Origin: Mariniphaga sp041684965
GTDB lineage: Bacteria; Bacteroidota; Bacteroidia; Bacteroidales; Prolixibacteraceae
NCBI GenBank assembly: GCA_041684965.1
Contig: JAWLGR010000013.1
Location: 80,264-144,263, forward strand
DNA length: 64,000 nucleotides
Direction: 5' to 3'
Below the pieces are notes generated by a model. It ran no database searches. It was not told the origin of the DNA and saw nothing but the letters and a program-made list of their open reading frames with translations. Each line of letters starts with the position of its first letter. The first letter of the stretch is position 1. Shown here in pieces: positions 1 through 8,713 of this stretch. A program made the position numbers and the translations under genes.

Positions 1-115
1 ACTCAGGGAATAGTTCTGCTTTTTCAAGATAAAAGCAGTAGGTGCAATTTAAATTGCAGTCAGGGCCGGTTGGTTTCACCAGCACCGATGTTAATGGTCG
101 GTGTTTTATAGCCAT
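1..115 (-). CDS. Anaerobic sulfatase-maturating enzyme (radical SAM), N-terminal fragment cut by window edge
   Basis: Only the first 38 codons lie in the window; the gene continues beyond base 1. The translation starts MAIKHRPLTSVLVKPTG and carries cysteines 20, 24 and 27 in the order C-NLN-C-TY-C, the CX3CX2C radical-SAM [4Fe-4S] signature in the LVKPTGPDCNL context typical of anSME-type enzymes. These convert a cysteine or serine of type I sulfatases to formylglycine in the cytosol without oxygen. A strong purine-rich ribosome binding site (GAGAAGGAG) directly precedes the ATG at 115 and fixes the start. The four sulfatases later in the window all have a Cys-type modification motif and are plausible clients. 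Seen: the motif and the start. Inferred: that it is a sulfatase maturase rather than another SPASM-type radical-SAM protein. Confidence 0.8.
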   Translation of the reverse strand, partial: MAIKHRPLTSVLVKPTGPDCNLNCTYCFYLEKAELFPE

Positions 116-218
116 TCTCCTTCTCAAAAATTTTATCAGCTGTTGCAAACATACTAAAATCTGCAGGGTTTCAAAAAATTAAAACTAATTTTACCCATTA
201 CATCAAAACATCGGGTAA

Positions 219-587
219 ATGAAGATTTTGGGGAACATCATCTGGCTGATATTCGGAGGTCTGGCAATATTTATTGAATACATCGTAGCAGGTGTGGCAA
301 TGTGTTTAACTATTATCGGTATTCCTTTTGGAATACAGGCCTTTAAACTGGCTACCCTGGCTTTGTGGCCTTTTGGTACTGAAATTTCTTACATGAAGTA
401 TGCTCCCGGATGTCTATCCACTATCATGAATATCCTGTGGCTGATAATTGCAGGAATCTGGATTGCTCTCACCCATTTGTTGTTTGGTATATTGCTTGGG
501 ATTACTATCATTGGTATTCCATGGGCCAAACAGCATTTTAAAATGGTTTCTTTGGCACTTACCCCCTTTGGTAGAAAACTGGATTAG
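219..587 (+). CDS. YccF-family (DUF307) inner-membrane protein
   Basis: A 122-residue protein made of two homologous halves. Each half has a hydrophobic segment followed by a TIIGIP motif, then an amphipathic stretch ending in PFG (about residues 31-55 and 92-117). This internal duplication and the length match the YccF family of small inner-membrane proteins, whose molecular role is poorly known. It is divergent from the sulfatase maturase at 115, so the 100-bp gap must hold promoters for both. No partner gene is obvious. Family assignment is firm; function is unknown. Confidence 0.85.
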   Translation: MKILGNIIWLIFGGLAIFIEYIVAGVAMCLTIIGIPFGIQAFKLATLALWPFGTEISYMKYAPGCLSTIMNILWLIIAGIWIALTHLLFGILLGITIIGIPWAKQHFKMVSLALTPFGRKLD

Positions 588-626
588 AAGTTTCCTGAAT
601 TAAATCATTACTAATAGCAATTAAAT

Positions 627-1538
627 TTATTCAGTTTTATTGTGTTTGAATTTCCAGATGAATGACACTCTGGTTGTTTTATAATTCCAATGTCGTATTC
701 CGTGATGGTATTGGAAGCGTATAGCTTTATTGGAAAAATCCTTCCGGAGGTCGAAATTAATTTGCATTGGCTTGTCACGTTCGTTTTTATATCCGGAATA
801 ACCCGACCATGAACCAGATACGAGCCAGTTGCTTTTTTTGTAATCTAATCCCATCGCATACAGCAGGGCATCGTTCTGGAGGTTTAGTTCATCGTTTGTT
901 TGCCAGCTGTAAAAGCCAAGCATGCCAAAGGGTCTGAGCAGACCTGTTAATTCCTGTCCAAGGTTTTTGGAAAAACTAAAATCAAAAAAATAACCGGGGC
1001 TGTCGGTATATCGGGCTCCTTCCAACTGGTTACCCGAAGCAGTTCGGGTTGCAAATCTAAACAATGTATTCGGAAAGGTCTTATCGTGTACAATTTGAAT
1101 CAATGTGCTGAAATAGAAGTCCCCAATTGCAAATCCCTTGCCATCTTCAATTCTTGCAAAGCGTTCATTACGAATTTCATTCGAGAAGGTAAACTGTTCA
1201 ACAGCTACTCCATACATTTCTATTGCCACCTGATTGCCTGCAAATGGATAGTAAAAATAACCTGAAACATCGCGTGTGGGATCTCCTTTATGAAAATGAT
1301 TCGAAGCTGCCAGTTCAAATTCAGCAGTCCGTCTTAGTTCTCCTTTTTGTACGTGTGGTACCGGAAGGGCATTCGGACCAAGATAACCAGGTGTAATTTT
1401 TATCCAGTTGCGCCATCCCGGGTCACCTTCCTGCCAGCCATGCTGGTGATTCCACCATGAATAATCAGAATCCGACAGCTGTGCATACCCATACAGAATA
1501 TCAGTTATAAGGAACAATATCAGCAGGCAGCTTTTCAT
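627..1538 (-). CDS. Secreted or outer-membrane protein of unknown function
   Basis: The 303-residue product has an N-terminal signal peptide (MKSCLLILFLITDILYGYAQ). The mature part is rich in alternating aromatic and polar residues with many Tyr/Trp/Phe, and the last strand ends in a VSFIWKFKHNKTE-type tail. That pattern suggests a small outer-membrane beta-barrel. I do not recognise a named family. It sits 58 bp downstream of the C1 peptidase on the same strand, so the two are probably co-transcribed. The barrel assignment rests on composition only. Confidence 0.7.
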   Translation of the reverse strand: MKSCLLILFLITDILYGYAQLSDSDYSWWNHQHGWQEGDPGWRNWIKITPGYLGPNALPVPHVQKGELRRTAEFELAASNHFHKGDPTRDVSGYFYYPFAGNQVAIEMYGVAVEQFTFSNEIRNERFARIEDGKGFAIGDFYFSTLIQIVHDKTFPNTLFRFATRTASGNQLEGARYTDSPGYFFDFSFSKNLGQELTGLLRPFGMLGFYSWQTNDELNLQNDALLYAMGLDYKKSNWLVSGSWSGYSGYKNERDKPMQINFDLRKDFSNKAIRFQYHHGIRHWNYKTTRVSFIWKFKHNKTE

Positions 1539-1596
1539 ATTAAAATTCCTGGATTACGGTCTAAAAAAGACTGCAAATAAACTGCAGCCCCCTGGT

Positions 1597-2805
1597 TTAT
1601 AAATTAAGTTTTTCTCTTATAGACGGAGGAATGGCATCTTTATGTACCATAATACACATGGTTTTATAACTTACATAGGGTTTAGATGCATAAAAATATC
1701 CGTTAAAACTGTTATAGTTTCCCCATGAATTTTTTACTTTATAAAATGTCTCTCCACGAGCATCTTTGGCAATACCAATAATGTGCATTCCATGGTCATC
1801 GGTGGTCTGGAAATTATCGAATGCAACCTGACGCATTTCCTGTGTTACCTTCTTTTCGGGGACTGGTTTTTCAAGTTTATACAATTCGTTCTCGCGTTCT
1901 TTTTCAGGCAACGCTTCCCAGCGTGCTATCTCAGTTTCACTCATATTCAATTGGGGTGCTTGGGGCAAAACAGCTACTCCCTGGTTTCCTGAAACAAAAC
2001 CTTTCTCAGTTACATCAGCGGCCCAGGCAATAGTAAATCCATTGGTTAATGAATAATCAATAATTTCTTCCAACTCATGCAGCGGAACATTGTACATGGC
2101 ATCCCACGACCAGTTGTCAGGTACTTCAAGGATGAATTTTGTATAAAATGGGTGGTGTGTGTAGGATGTAATTTCTACATAATCTTTCATATTTAACCCT
2201 ACATAATTGTTTGCAAAACTTAAAGGTGTATACGATCTTCCTTCATATAGAAAATTTTGAGGGATCTCGCCTAGATAGGTATTCAGTATTTCTTTAAAAC
2301 CTTCGTGCCACACAATGCTTAATTTTTGATTTTTATTTTCAATAACTGCATTTACATATTCTTTTAGCACCAGGTCCATTTCTCCATGATTATGCTTATC
2401 TTCTCCATAATTTAAACCTTTATAAGCTTCTTCGGGTACAATTCCATATCTGGAAATTACATTGGTAACATCATGAAAAGCTCCGCCTGCTGAAAAATTC
2501 ATGTTGCCGTGAACCCGCACATGCTTCCTGGCTTTTTCCGCATAAGTTTGCCACACTACAAACATCTCAGAAAAATTTACACCCGGTTTACCCAGCCGTA
2601 TCATTTCAGAAGAAAGAAAGGAAAGTCCGGCAAATGACCAGCATGTGCCGGTGCGGTGCTGGTCTTCTACAGGGGTGGTCAACATGACTTTAACATCTTC
2701 AATTTTCCATGCATCCTTTATTTCTGCAGGGTTTTCTGCATACCCGGAAAACAAAAAACTGACAACAAGAACTGCTGTCAGCAGGTGGTATAATTTGTTC
2801 TTCAT
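1597..2805 (-). CDS. Exported C1-family cysteine peptidase (bleomycin hydrolase/aminopeptidase C-like)
   Basis: A papain-fold peptidase of 402 residues with a signal peptide in the first 23 residues. The catalytic elements are visible: DQHRTGTCWSF with oxyanion Gln49 and nucleophile Cys55, His341 in HGMHIIGIAKD, and Asn359 in VKNSWG. The wide spacing between Cys and His and the sequence around Cys resemble the C1B (bleomycin hydrolase/PepC) branch. That branch is usually cytosolic, but here it has an export signal as in many Bacteroidota homologues. It likely cleaves peptides in the periplasm or outside the cell. Genes on both sides share the strand: Tag is 80 bp upstream and a possible barrel protein is 58 bp downstream. 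Confidence 0.88.
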   Translation of the reverse strand: MKNKLYHLLTAVLVVSFLFSGYAENPAEIKDAWKIEDVKVMLTTPVEDQHRTGTCWSFAGLSFLSSEMIRLGKPGVNFSEMFVVWQTYAEKARKHVRVHGNMNFSAGGAFHDVTNVISRYGIVPEEAYKGLNYGEDKHNHGEMDLVLKEYVNAVIENKNQKLSIVWHEGFKEILNTYLGEIPQNFLYEGRSYTPLSFANNYVGLNMKDYVEITSYTHHPFYTKFILEVPDNWSWDAMYNVPLHELEEIIDYSLTNGFTIAWAADVTEKGFVSGNQGVAVLPQAPQLNMSETEIARWEALPEKERENELYKLEKPVPEKKVTQEMRQVAFDNFQTTDDHGMHIIGIAKDARGETFYKVKNSWGNYNSFNGYFYASKPYVSYKTMCIMVHKDAIPPSIREKLNL

Positions 2806-2885
2806 TCAGCCTGTAATTTCATATTTGGCATTCAAAATTAATATTTAATTTCTCTTTGGAAAATTTTTAACAATTCTAAATATTT

Positions 2886-3467
2886 CTAACTCTTACTATT
2901 TACTTGATTTATTTCATCGTATCTGAAACAACTTGTAAGGTGATCATTTACCATACCTGTGGCCTGCATATGGGCATATACAATAGTTGATCCGGTAAAC
3001 TTAAATCCTCTTTTTTTCAGGTCACCTGAAATTTTATCTGAAAGTGCAGTTTTTGAAGGTAACTCGTTCAGATTGGAGAATGTATTTATTATGGGATTAA
3101 AATCGACAAAGGACCAAATATAATAATCGAAGGTGCCGAACTCTTCCTGAATTTTTAAAAAACAGTCTGCGTTGTTTATACATGAAGTAATTTTTTGTTT
3201 GTTGCGGATTATTGCTGAATTCTCCATCAGGCTGTTTACCTTTTCATGGTTAAAATTTGAGACAATAACCGGATTAAAACCTTCAAAAGCCATCCGGAAG
3301 GCTTCACGTTTGTTAAGCACTGTTTGCCAGCTTAAGCCTGCCTGAAATCCTTCCAGAACAAGAAACTCAAATAGCTTTAAGTCATCATGAAGGGGTACCC
3401 CCCATTCCGTATCGTGGTATTCAATCATGAGTTCATTGGCGTTCGCCCAATTGCATCTGTTACACAT
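2886..3467 (-). CDS. tag: DNA-3-methyladenine glycosylase I
   Basis: A 193-residue protein colinear with E. coli Tag (about 187 residues). It excises 3-methyladenine from alkylated DNA in base excision repair. The zinc-snap ligands are present: Cys5 and His18 near the N terminus (CNW...EYHD) and His176 and Cys180 near the C terminus (NDHLTSC). The family segments EWGVP, LEGFQAGLSW (with the conserved Glu39) and KKRGFKF are all recognisable. An extra Cys2 is next to the usual one. The cytosolic enzyme has no export signal. It lies upstream of the C1 peptidase with an 80-bp gap; functional linkage between the two is not expected. Confidence 0.95.
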   Translation of the reverse strand: MCNRCNWANANELMIEYHDTEWGVPLHDDLKLFEFLVLEGFQAGLSWQTVLNKREAFRMAFEGFNPVIVSNFNHEKVNSLMENSAIIRNKQKITSCINNADCFLKIQEEFGTFDYYIWSFVDFNPIINTFSNLNELPSKTALSDKISGDLKKRGFKFTGSTIVYAHMQATGMVNDHLTSCFRYDEINQVNSKS

Positions 3468-3623
3468 AATTATTAAATTTTGCTGAAAAGTTAAATAAAA
3501 CTAATGAATCCTTTTCCTGATTTCATTTAATATTATTTTTGCTGCCTAAGAAGATGATATGAAACGGACATGAATTTTGGATTGCTGCATTCGCAAACAG
3601 GCATCACAAAATTAATCGTGAGT

Positions 3624-3647
3624 TCCCTGCCTGTCCGGCAGGCAGGC
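3624..3647. repeat. Palindromic CCTGCCTG..CAGGCAGG repeat element
   Basis: An imperfect palindrome of the form CCTGCCTGtCCGGCAGGCAGG lies just upstream of the TPR gene. Its GC-rich sequence contrasts with the AT-rich surroundings. This kind of short palindrome is frequent between genes in Bacteroidota genomes. Because it sits inside the longest possible reading frame of the following gene, it argues that translation starts downstream of it. Confidence 0.6.
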
Positions 3648-3677
3648 ATCCGATCATGGAAAATAAATTTTGTATGG

Positions 3678-5612
3678 ATGAAAAAATATATAATTATACT
3701 GGTCTTATTACTGAATTTTGTTGAATACTCCGGGGCACAATTAAATATCAATCATTATATGCGCGTTGGAAGGACACGTATTTCCATAGAGAATTATACG
3801 GGCGCCATCGAATATTTCAATATAGTTATAAAATTTAAACCTTACCTTCCGGAGGCCTACTTTTACCGGGGAGTTGCCAAGCATCAACTTGAAGATTTCA
3901 GAGGTGCTATTATTGATTACGATAAAGCTATTGAAATGAAGCCTTTTTATCCGCTCGCATATATGTATCGTGGAATGGCCTATCATAATCTAGGAAATTT
4001 TGAAAAAGCTATTGAAGATTATAACCGTGGCCTGGAATTCGATCCGGAGAATGAATCAATTTACAACAACCGCGGAATTGCAAAGCTTTCATTAAAAGAT
4101 GTGGACGGGGCTATTGAAGACTACAACAAAGCCCTGGCCATAAATTCCAAATCGGTTAACGCACTGATGAACCGTAGCAACGCACGGATTGTACAGGGGA
4201 ATGTAGAAGATGCTATCCGGGATTTGAATCAGGTGATTATTATTCGTCCTCATTTTGCCGGTGCTTATCTCAATCGTGGTATTGCACGTTTTGAAATGGA
4301 AGATTTTGCATCGGCATTGCGTGATTACGACCAGGCAATACGGTTTGAACCTGAAAATGGCCTGGCATATAATAACCGTGGTATTGTAAAACATAAGCTG
4401 GGTGATTATGAAGGAGCTATTATGGATTATGATATGGCACTCCGGCTGAACCAGGAGATGGCTAGTGCCTATTTCAACAGGGCTATGGCACGGGAAATAT
4501 TGGGGCGCCCCGGATATGAGAATGATTACCGCATTGCTGCTCAGCTAAACCCTCAGTTCGATTTGGAAAGCAGGAGACTCGATGCAGAACAACTTGCCCA
4601 AAACCAACAGCAACAGTCACAGCAGAGTTCTGCATCTGCTGGCCAGTCAGGAACTTCCCAAAATAATGCCCAAAATAATAATTCCCAGCAAAATAACCAG
4701 GGTAATACAAGTCAGGATGCACCCGGTGATACCAGTGAAAATGAAGCCCAACGTAAAAGGAGGCAACAAATCAATCTGGTAATTGAAGATACCCGAAACC
4801 TGCCGGATAAGGAGGAGGAAGAGGTAGATGATGGTAGGATTCAGAACCGAAACATTGCGATTGACCTGCAACCGATATTTATTATTTCAGCCTTTGAGAA
4901 AAATTCTGTGGACTATGAACGTTCACAGTATTATAATCTGGCAATTGATGGCCTGAACCAGAAAAACAACTACAATCCTCTGTTTACAATTACAAATAAG
5001 CCTGTAGATGAATATCAGGATGTTTTTGAAAATTTCATCCTCTATTTTAATGCGCGGTTAGATATTACAAAAACCAGTCATAATTATCTGAGCAGAGGTA
5101 TATTTCAAAGTCTGACCGGTAATTACAATGCTGCCTTTGAAGATTTAAATCAATCATTGGATAAAGATAAAGAACAGGGTATTGCTTATTTTATAAGAGG
5201 AAACACACGGTATAAGATGCTTGAGCAAATCGAAAAACTTGCCAATCCTGTTGAAGATGTAACGGTATCTATTTATGCCCCGGCAACCGGAAGTGAGGAA
5301 TTTCCGGTCGATTTGCCGGAATACCAAAAAATAATGGATGATTACCAACAGCTTTTATACCTTAATCCGGAATTCTTTTTTGGTTATTACAACCGTGCCT
5401 ACATTAAATTAAGATTAAAAGAATATAAAAGTGCCATTGAAGATCTAAATAAGGCTATCGAACTGGAACCCGAATTTGCTGAAGCGTATTTTAACCGGGG
5501 ACTCACAAAAATTTTCCTTGACGATATTGAGGGAGGAGCACTCGACCTGAGCCGTGCCGGAGAACTGGGTATTTATGGAGCCTATAACATCATTAAGCGA
5601 TATACCAATTAA
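3678..5612 (+). CDS. Exported tetratricopeptide-repeat protein
   Basis: Residues 1-21 from the chosen start (MKKYIIILVLLLNFVEYSGAQ) are a clear signal peptide. The frame stays open upstream to 3570, but that extension has no signal character and contains a palindromic repeat, so I use 3678. The 644-residue product has about eight consecutive TPR units in the N-terminal half (repeating AYxNRGxAKxxLxDxxGAIxDYxxAL), a Gln/Asn/Ser-rich low-complexity linker (DNA about 4590-4720), then an acidic basic-charged region and two or three further TPRs at the C terminus. TPR arrays are protein-protein scaffolds, so this is probably a periplasmic adaptor. Specific partners cannot be read from the sequence. 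Confidence 0.88.
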   Translation: MKKYIIILVLLLNFVEYSGAQLNINHYMRVGRTRISIENYTGAIEYFNIVIKFKPYLPEAYFYRGVAKHQLEDFRGAIIDYDKAIEMKPFYPLAYMYRGMAYHNLGNFEKAIEDYNRGLEFDPENESIYNNRGIAKLSLKDVDGAIEDYNKALAINSKSVNALMNRSNARIVQGNVEDAIRDLNQVIIIRPHFAGAYLNRGIARFEMEDFASALRDYDQAIRFEPENGLAYNNRGIVKHKLGDYEGAIMDYDMALRLNQEMASAYFNRAMAREILGRPGYENDYRIAAQLNPQFDLESRRLDAEQLAQNQQQQSQQSSASAGQSGTSQNNAQNNNSQQNNQGNTSQDAPGDTSENEAQRKRRQQINLVIEDTRNLPDKEEEEVDDGRIQNRNIAIDLQPIFIISAFEKNSVDYERSQYYNLAIDGLNQKNNYNPLFTITNKPVDEYQDVFENFILYFNARLDITKTSHNYLSRGIFQSLTGNYNAAFEDLNQSLDKDKEQGIAYFIRGNTRYKMLEQIEKLANPVEDVTVSIYAPATGSEEFPVDLPEYQKIMDDYQQLLYLNPEFFFGYYNRAYIKLRLKEYKSAIEDLNKAIELEPEFAEAYFNRGLTKIFLDDIEGGALDLSRAGELGIYGAYNIIKRYTN

Positions 5613-5750
5613 AGTGTTCTGTCAGTATTTATTTTCCTGAGGAATAAACTATGGGTTCAACACATTTCCCGTAGTTGGGAGGAGAATGGAGGAATTTGTT
5701 GTTAATTGCCAATGCTTTTGGATAGTGAGGATTTAACAGGAGATTTAAAT

Positions 5751-5784
5751 AAAAAAGCATCTGTCGGGTGACAGATGCTTTTTT
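5751..5784 (-). terminator. Intrinsic terminator downstream of tRNA-Asp
   Basis: A perfect 15-bp inverted repeat (AAAAAAGCATCTGTC / GACAGATGCTTTTTT) with a 4-base GGGT loop. It lies 6 bp beyond the 3' end of the tRNA in its direction of transcription and ends in a T run on both strands. It may therefore also stop readthrough from the TPR gene. Confidence 0.85.
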
Positions 5785-5790
5785 ATGTTG

Positions 5791-5865
5791 CGGTGCGGAC
5801 GGGACTCGAACCCGCGACCCTCGGCGTGACAGGCCGATATTCTAACCAAACTGAACTACCGCACC
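5791..5865 (-). tRNA. tRNA-Asp (anticodon GTC)
   Basis: The minus strand folds as a full cloverleaf: acceptor GGTGCGG with CCGCACC, a D arm with AGTTTGGTTA, anticodon stem TCGGC/GCCGA with loop CTGTCAC (anticodon GTC), and a T arm GCGGG-TTCGAGT-CCCGT. The discriminator base is G. CCA is not encoded (the next bases are CAACA). The 75-nt length is normal. Confidence 0.97.
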
Positions 5866-6016
5866 TTTTTTCTTTTCAGAACTCCCTGTTTTCAGTTGTT
5901 ACCGTTTTTTTTAGGTGCTGCAAATATATACTTTCTTTTTTTTTCTGCAATACTTTAATTACGATATTTTTTTTCTTTTAGGCAGACGGCTGAAACCCAT
6001 TAAGTAGGAAATGTAT

Positions 6017-6922
6017 TTATTTCTTCACCCTGATAATATGCGATTCAGATAATTCATTTTCACCAAGCCAGCGATAGGCCAGCAGCGTTTTACTTCCATT
6101 AATGCAGGCATCTATGCAGCAAATGTTTGGAGCTATGATGTGTGGCCCGTTATACCGGCAGTAATGCCCAAAAAAAACAATGGGGTTATCTTTATTATAA
6201 GGCAATCCTTCAGGCAAAATTTCTGGTGGAACCGTATATTCAGGTAAATGATATTTATTCTCAAACGAAAGCTCTTCGAAAGTTTTTTCATGAGGATTTT
6301 CCCACCATCGCATTCTGAATGATCGTGGAAAGATTCCCTTATTGTTTAGTACTTTTAGATCCCCTGGCAGTTTAAACTGAAGTCCTTTTGTAAGTAGCCA
6401 GATATTTTGTGCCAATGGGGACTCCGGATTTTTATCTATTTTCCGGAATACCTCCTTTTTTATCTTTCCCGGAGGTATATTTTCTTTCACAAAATCTATA
6501 GCCTTATCCGACCAGCAAGCGTGGACCACCCGGATTCCATCCAGTTCCAGGAACAGAGGGAGGCTGCGAAGCCATTTAATATGATCGTCCCATTCTTCAG
6601 GAGAATCCCTGAATTCCTCAATAGTTTTAAGTTCAGAAATATTGTTTTGGAGAAACAGGCTGTTTTTATTTTTCAGGTATGAGATAATAATGTTTATTTC
6701 ATGATTGCCAAGGATGGCCATTGCATTGCCATTTTCTACCATCAGGCGTATCATCCGGAGTGTTTTTCGTATTTGAGGTCCTCTGTTTATAAAATCACCT
6801 ACAAAAATGGCTTTCCTTTCCGGATGATAATATCCCGATGTGGTTTTTCTGTATCCAAGCTCAAGTAGTATTTTTTTTAGTAACGATGCATAACCATGAA
6901 CATCTCCAATAATATCATACAT
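6017..6922 (-). CDS. Metallophosphoesterase (PPP/ApaH-like)
   Basis: A 301-residue cytosolic phosphoesterase of the calcineurin-like PPP superfamily. The three N-terminal metal-binding motifs are visible: GDVHG (6-10), GDFINRG (42-48) and GNHE (72-75). A later VVHACW and an FFGHY motif supply the remaining histidines. In the second block the usual GDxxDRG reads GDxxNRG, so an Asp is replaced by Asn. The metal-binding Asp at the start of the block is kept, so activity is likely retained. Family members hydrolyse phosphoprotein, diadenosine tetraphosphate or other phosphoesters; the substrate cannot be decided here. It is not in an operon. Confidence 0.85.
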   Translation of the reverse strand: MYDIIGDVHGYASLLKKILLELGYRKTTSGYYHPERKAIFVGDFINRGPQIRKTLRMIRLMVENGNAMAILGNHEINIIISYLKNKNSLFLQNNISELKTIEEFRDSPEEWDDHIKWLRSLPLFLELDGIRVVHACWSDKAIDFVKENIPPGKIKKEVFRKIDKNPESPLAQNIWLLTKGLQFKLPGDLKVLNNKGIFPRSFRMRWWENPHEKTFEELSFENKYHLPEYTVPPEILPEGLPYNKDNPIVFFGHYCRYNGPHIIAPNICCIDACINGSKTLLAYRWLGENELSESHIIRVKK

Positions 6923-7551
6923 AAGTAAATGTTATTTAAAAACAAGTTTACAAAGCTGGTATAAATTAACCATCTTATTTAATTCCGATCCAAATTTCTT
7001 AATTAATTTCCTGGAACCAATATCCCTGGCATTAGGTGTTTTACTGCCGGGGATATTAAATGCTGCATCTGTTTCTATAGATTATACCCTACATCTTAAA
7101 ACTTTTCCATTCATAGAGTATTTGCTATTTAAAACTTTTCCTGCCATAAAATAAATGAAAATTTTCGCATTGTTTTAATTGTTTTTAGCTCTATTTTGAC
7201 AGAATAGAAAATTATTTCAATCTGTACATTTAAAAATTCAATTCTGTTAATGAGTATATTCACAGACAATTAGTAGGCATTACCCTCTGGATTGCTTATC
7301 CGGTAATGTTCTCCGGCTTGTGATTGAAAATTCAAAGACTTTTCAAAGACTATTCAAAGACGATACAAAATCCAATGAAAGACTAAAAAGCCTGGACAGA
7401 ATCCTGAAAGTACATTTGTTATTGAGAAACTTTTTTTTAACAGTGTTAGAATTTAATTAAATACCTGAATTCATTTCTGTTAAAGGAAATATCTTAATTT
7501 TGATTCGTGATATCAAATTATCTTCATTCTACTACTATTTAATAAAAAGAA
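6923..7551. other. 629-bp intergenic region with short direct repeats, no gene seen
   Basis: An AT-rich, non-coding stretch between the phosphoesterase and the SRPBCC gene. A 13-mer TTAAAACTTTTCC occurs at 7096 and again at 7129. Three copies of an 11-bp unit beginning TTCAAAGAC follow one another at 7331-7363. No RNA gene or credible short reading frame was found in it. Confidence 0.6.
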
Positions 7552-7929
7552 ATGAGAGATTTTAAAGCCTATTTTATTATACCCGCCGAGCCAGAAGATA
7601 TCTATAATGCAATTACCAACAAGAAAATGCTTGAAATATGGACCGGAGAAGAAGCGGTAATGGAACCTCAAACGGGAACTGAATTTTGGTTGTGGGCAGG
7701 TAGCATTACAGGGGTAAACCTCGGGTTTGAAGAAAATAGAAGGATTGAGCAGCAATGGTATTTTGGGGAACAGGAAGAACCATCTATTGTAACAATAATA
7801 CTTCATCCCGATAAAAACGGAACGAGTGTTGAACTTCGGCATACCAATATTCCTGATGAAGCCTATTATAACATTACGGAGGGTTGGAAAGAAGATTATT
7901 TCGGGGCACTGAGGGAGCTGTTCATTTAA
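7552..7929 (+). CDS. SRPBCC/AHSA1-like ligand-binding protein
   Basis: A 125-residue protein with the START-like helix-grip pattern: an N-terminal strand (FKAYFIIPAEPEDIYNAIT), a WTG turn, a central sheet (GTEFWLWAGSITGVNL), then LRHTNIP and a C-terminal helix containing WKEDYFGALRELF. This matches AHSA1/SRPBCC proteins, which bind hydrophobic ligands or act as stress-related activators. There is no signal peptide. It stands alone, followed by tmRNA on the same strand. The family call is good; no ligand can be inferred. Confidence 0.8.
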   Translation: MRDFKAYFIIPAEPEDIYNAITNKKMLEIWTGEEAVMEPQTGTEFWLWAGSITGVNLGFEENRRIEQQWYFGEQEEPSIVTIILHPDKNGTSVELRHTNIPDEAYYNITEGWKEDYFGALRELFI

Positions 7930-8082
7930 CAGGAGAACCTTTACGTACGCAGTAATTTTGCCGACAGCTGCTTTCGGAATAAAAAACTTATATTTAGGAG
8001 AATAATTATCTTTTATATTGTAATTGGCACGATTTTAGTAATTTTGCATGCAGTTCTTTGGCAGAAAACGCCTTTATTATCC

Positions 8083-8480
8083 GGGGCTGACTGGTTTTGA
8101 CAGCGGGTAGAAGAGGCAGGTAAGCATGCAGGGTTTTGATTGTTAACCCTTTAAAATAATGATCAAAACAATAATTGGCGAAAATAATTACGCTCTTGCT
8201 GCGTAACCGAATTACAGTAGGTTAAACGCTTTATCCTGACACCAGGTGTCGGGACAAGACATCACCCGGGTGCTGTAGCCACGAAGCGGCCCGAAAAGGT
8301 GGTGCAAGTAAATCGAGGCTTAGCTGAAGTTTTGCTCCGAAACTTCAGCGAAAATAAAGGAGCTAAGGTATCGGTCGGTGGCCCTGATCCAGCCGTTACA
8401 CGAAAATTAAGTCGGGGATAAGCATGTAGAAGGCTTGTGGCTTCCTCGTTTGGACGCGGGTTCGACTCCCGCCAGCTCCA
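8083..8480 (+). ncRNA. ssrA: Transfer-messenger RNA (tmRNA)
   Basis: The 5' end GGGGCTGACTGGTTTTGACAG and the 3' end TTCGACTCCCGCCAGCTCC form the tRNA-like domain: GGGGCTG pairs with CAGCTCC with one G-U, plus a T arm with TTCGACT. The tag frame at 8177-8206 reads GENNYALAA followed by TAA, ending in the conserved YALAA degron. GC-rich paired segments between the tag and the 3' end match the pseudoknot region. CCA is not encoded after the discriminator A at 8480. It rescues stalled ribosomes and tags the nascent peptides for proteolysis. Confidence 0.95.
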
Positions 8481-8507
8481 CATGGATTTGTATATGTATC
8501 TAAAAAT

Positions 8508-8533
8508 GAGTGCTATGATGGTGCTCTTTTTTT
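8508..8533 (+). terminator. Probable intrinsic terminator of tmRNA
   Basis: GAGTGC and GTGCTC can form a 6-bp stem that includes two G-U pairs, with a 7-base loop, followed at once by seven T residues. It lies 28 bp downstream of tmRNA in the right orientation. The stem is weak. Confidence 0.5.
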
Positions 8534-8713
8534 ATTTTGTCCAACTATTGGCCCTATTAGTTGCTGTAATCAAAATTTATTTCGAAATATAAGGATTATT
8601 TATTTTAAGAGAAAAATAAAGTATATTTTGATTGGAAATCTGAGAGGAGTCACAATCATTTGTTCATCATTGAATAAGAATGAGATTAAATCAATAATCA
8701 ATAAAGTTCAATC

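Noticed and set aside
3570..3677. An upstream ATG extending the TPR protein by 36 codons
   Set aside because: The extension includes a palindromic repeat and would bury the signal peptide. The ATG at 3678 starts a clean signal sequence.
5775..5981. A plus-strand open frame across the tRNA gene
   Set aside because: It reads antisense through tRNA-Asp and gives a typical tRNA-antisense translation.
8262..8483. A minus-strand open frame overlapping tmRNA
   Set aside because: It lies entirely inside the tmRNA 3' half and has no family features; the RNA explains the sequence.
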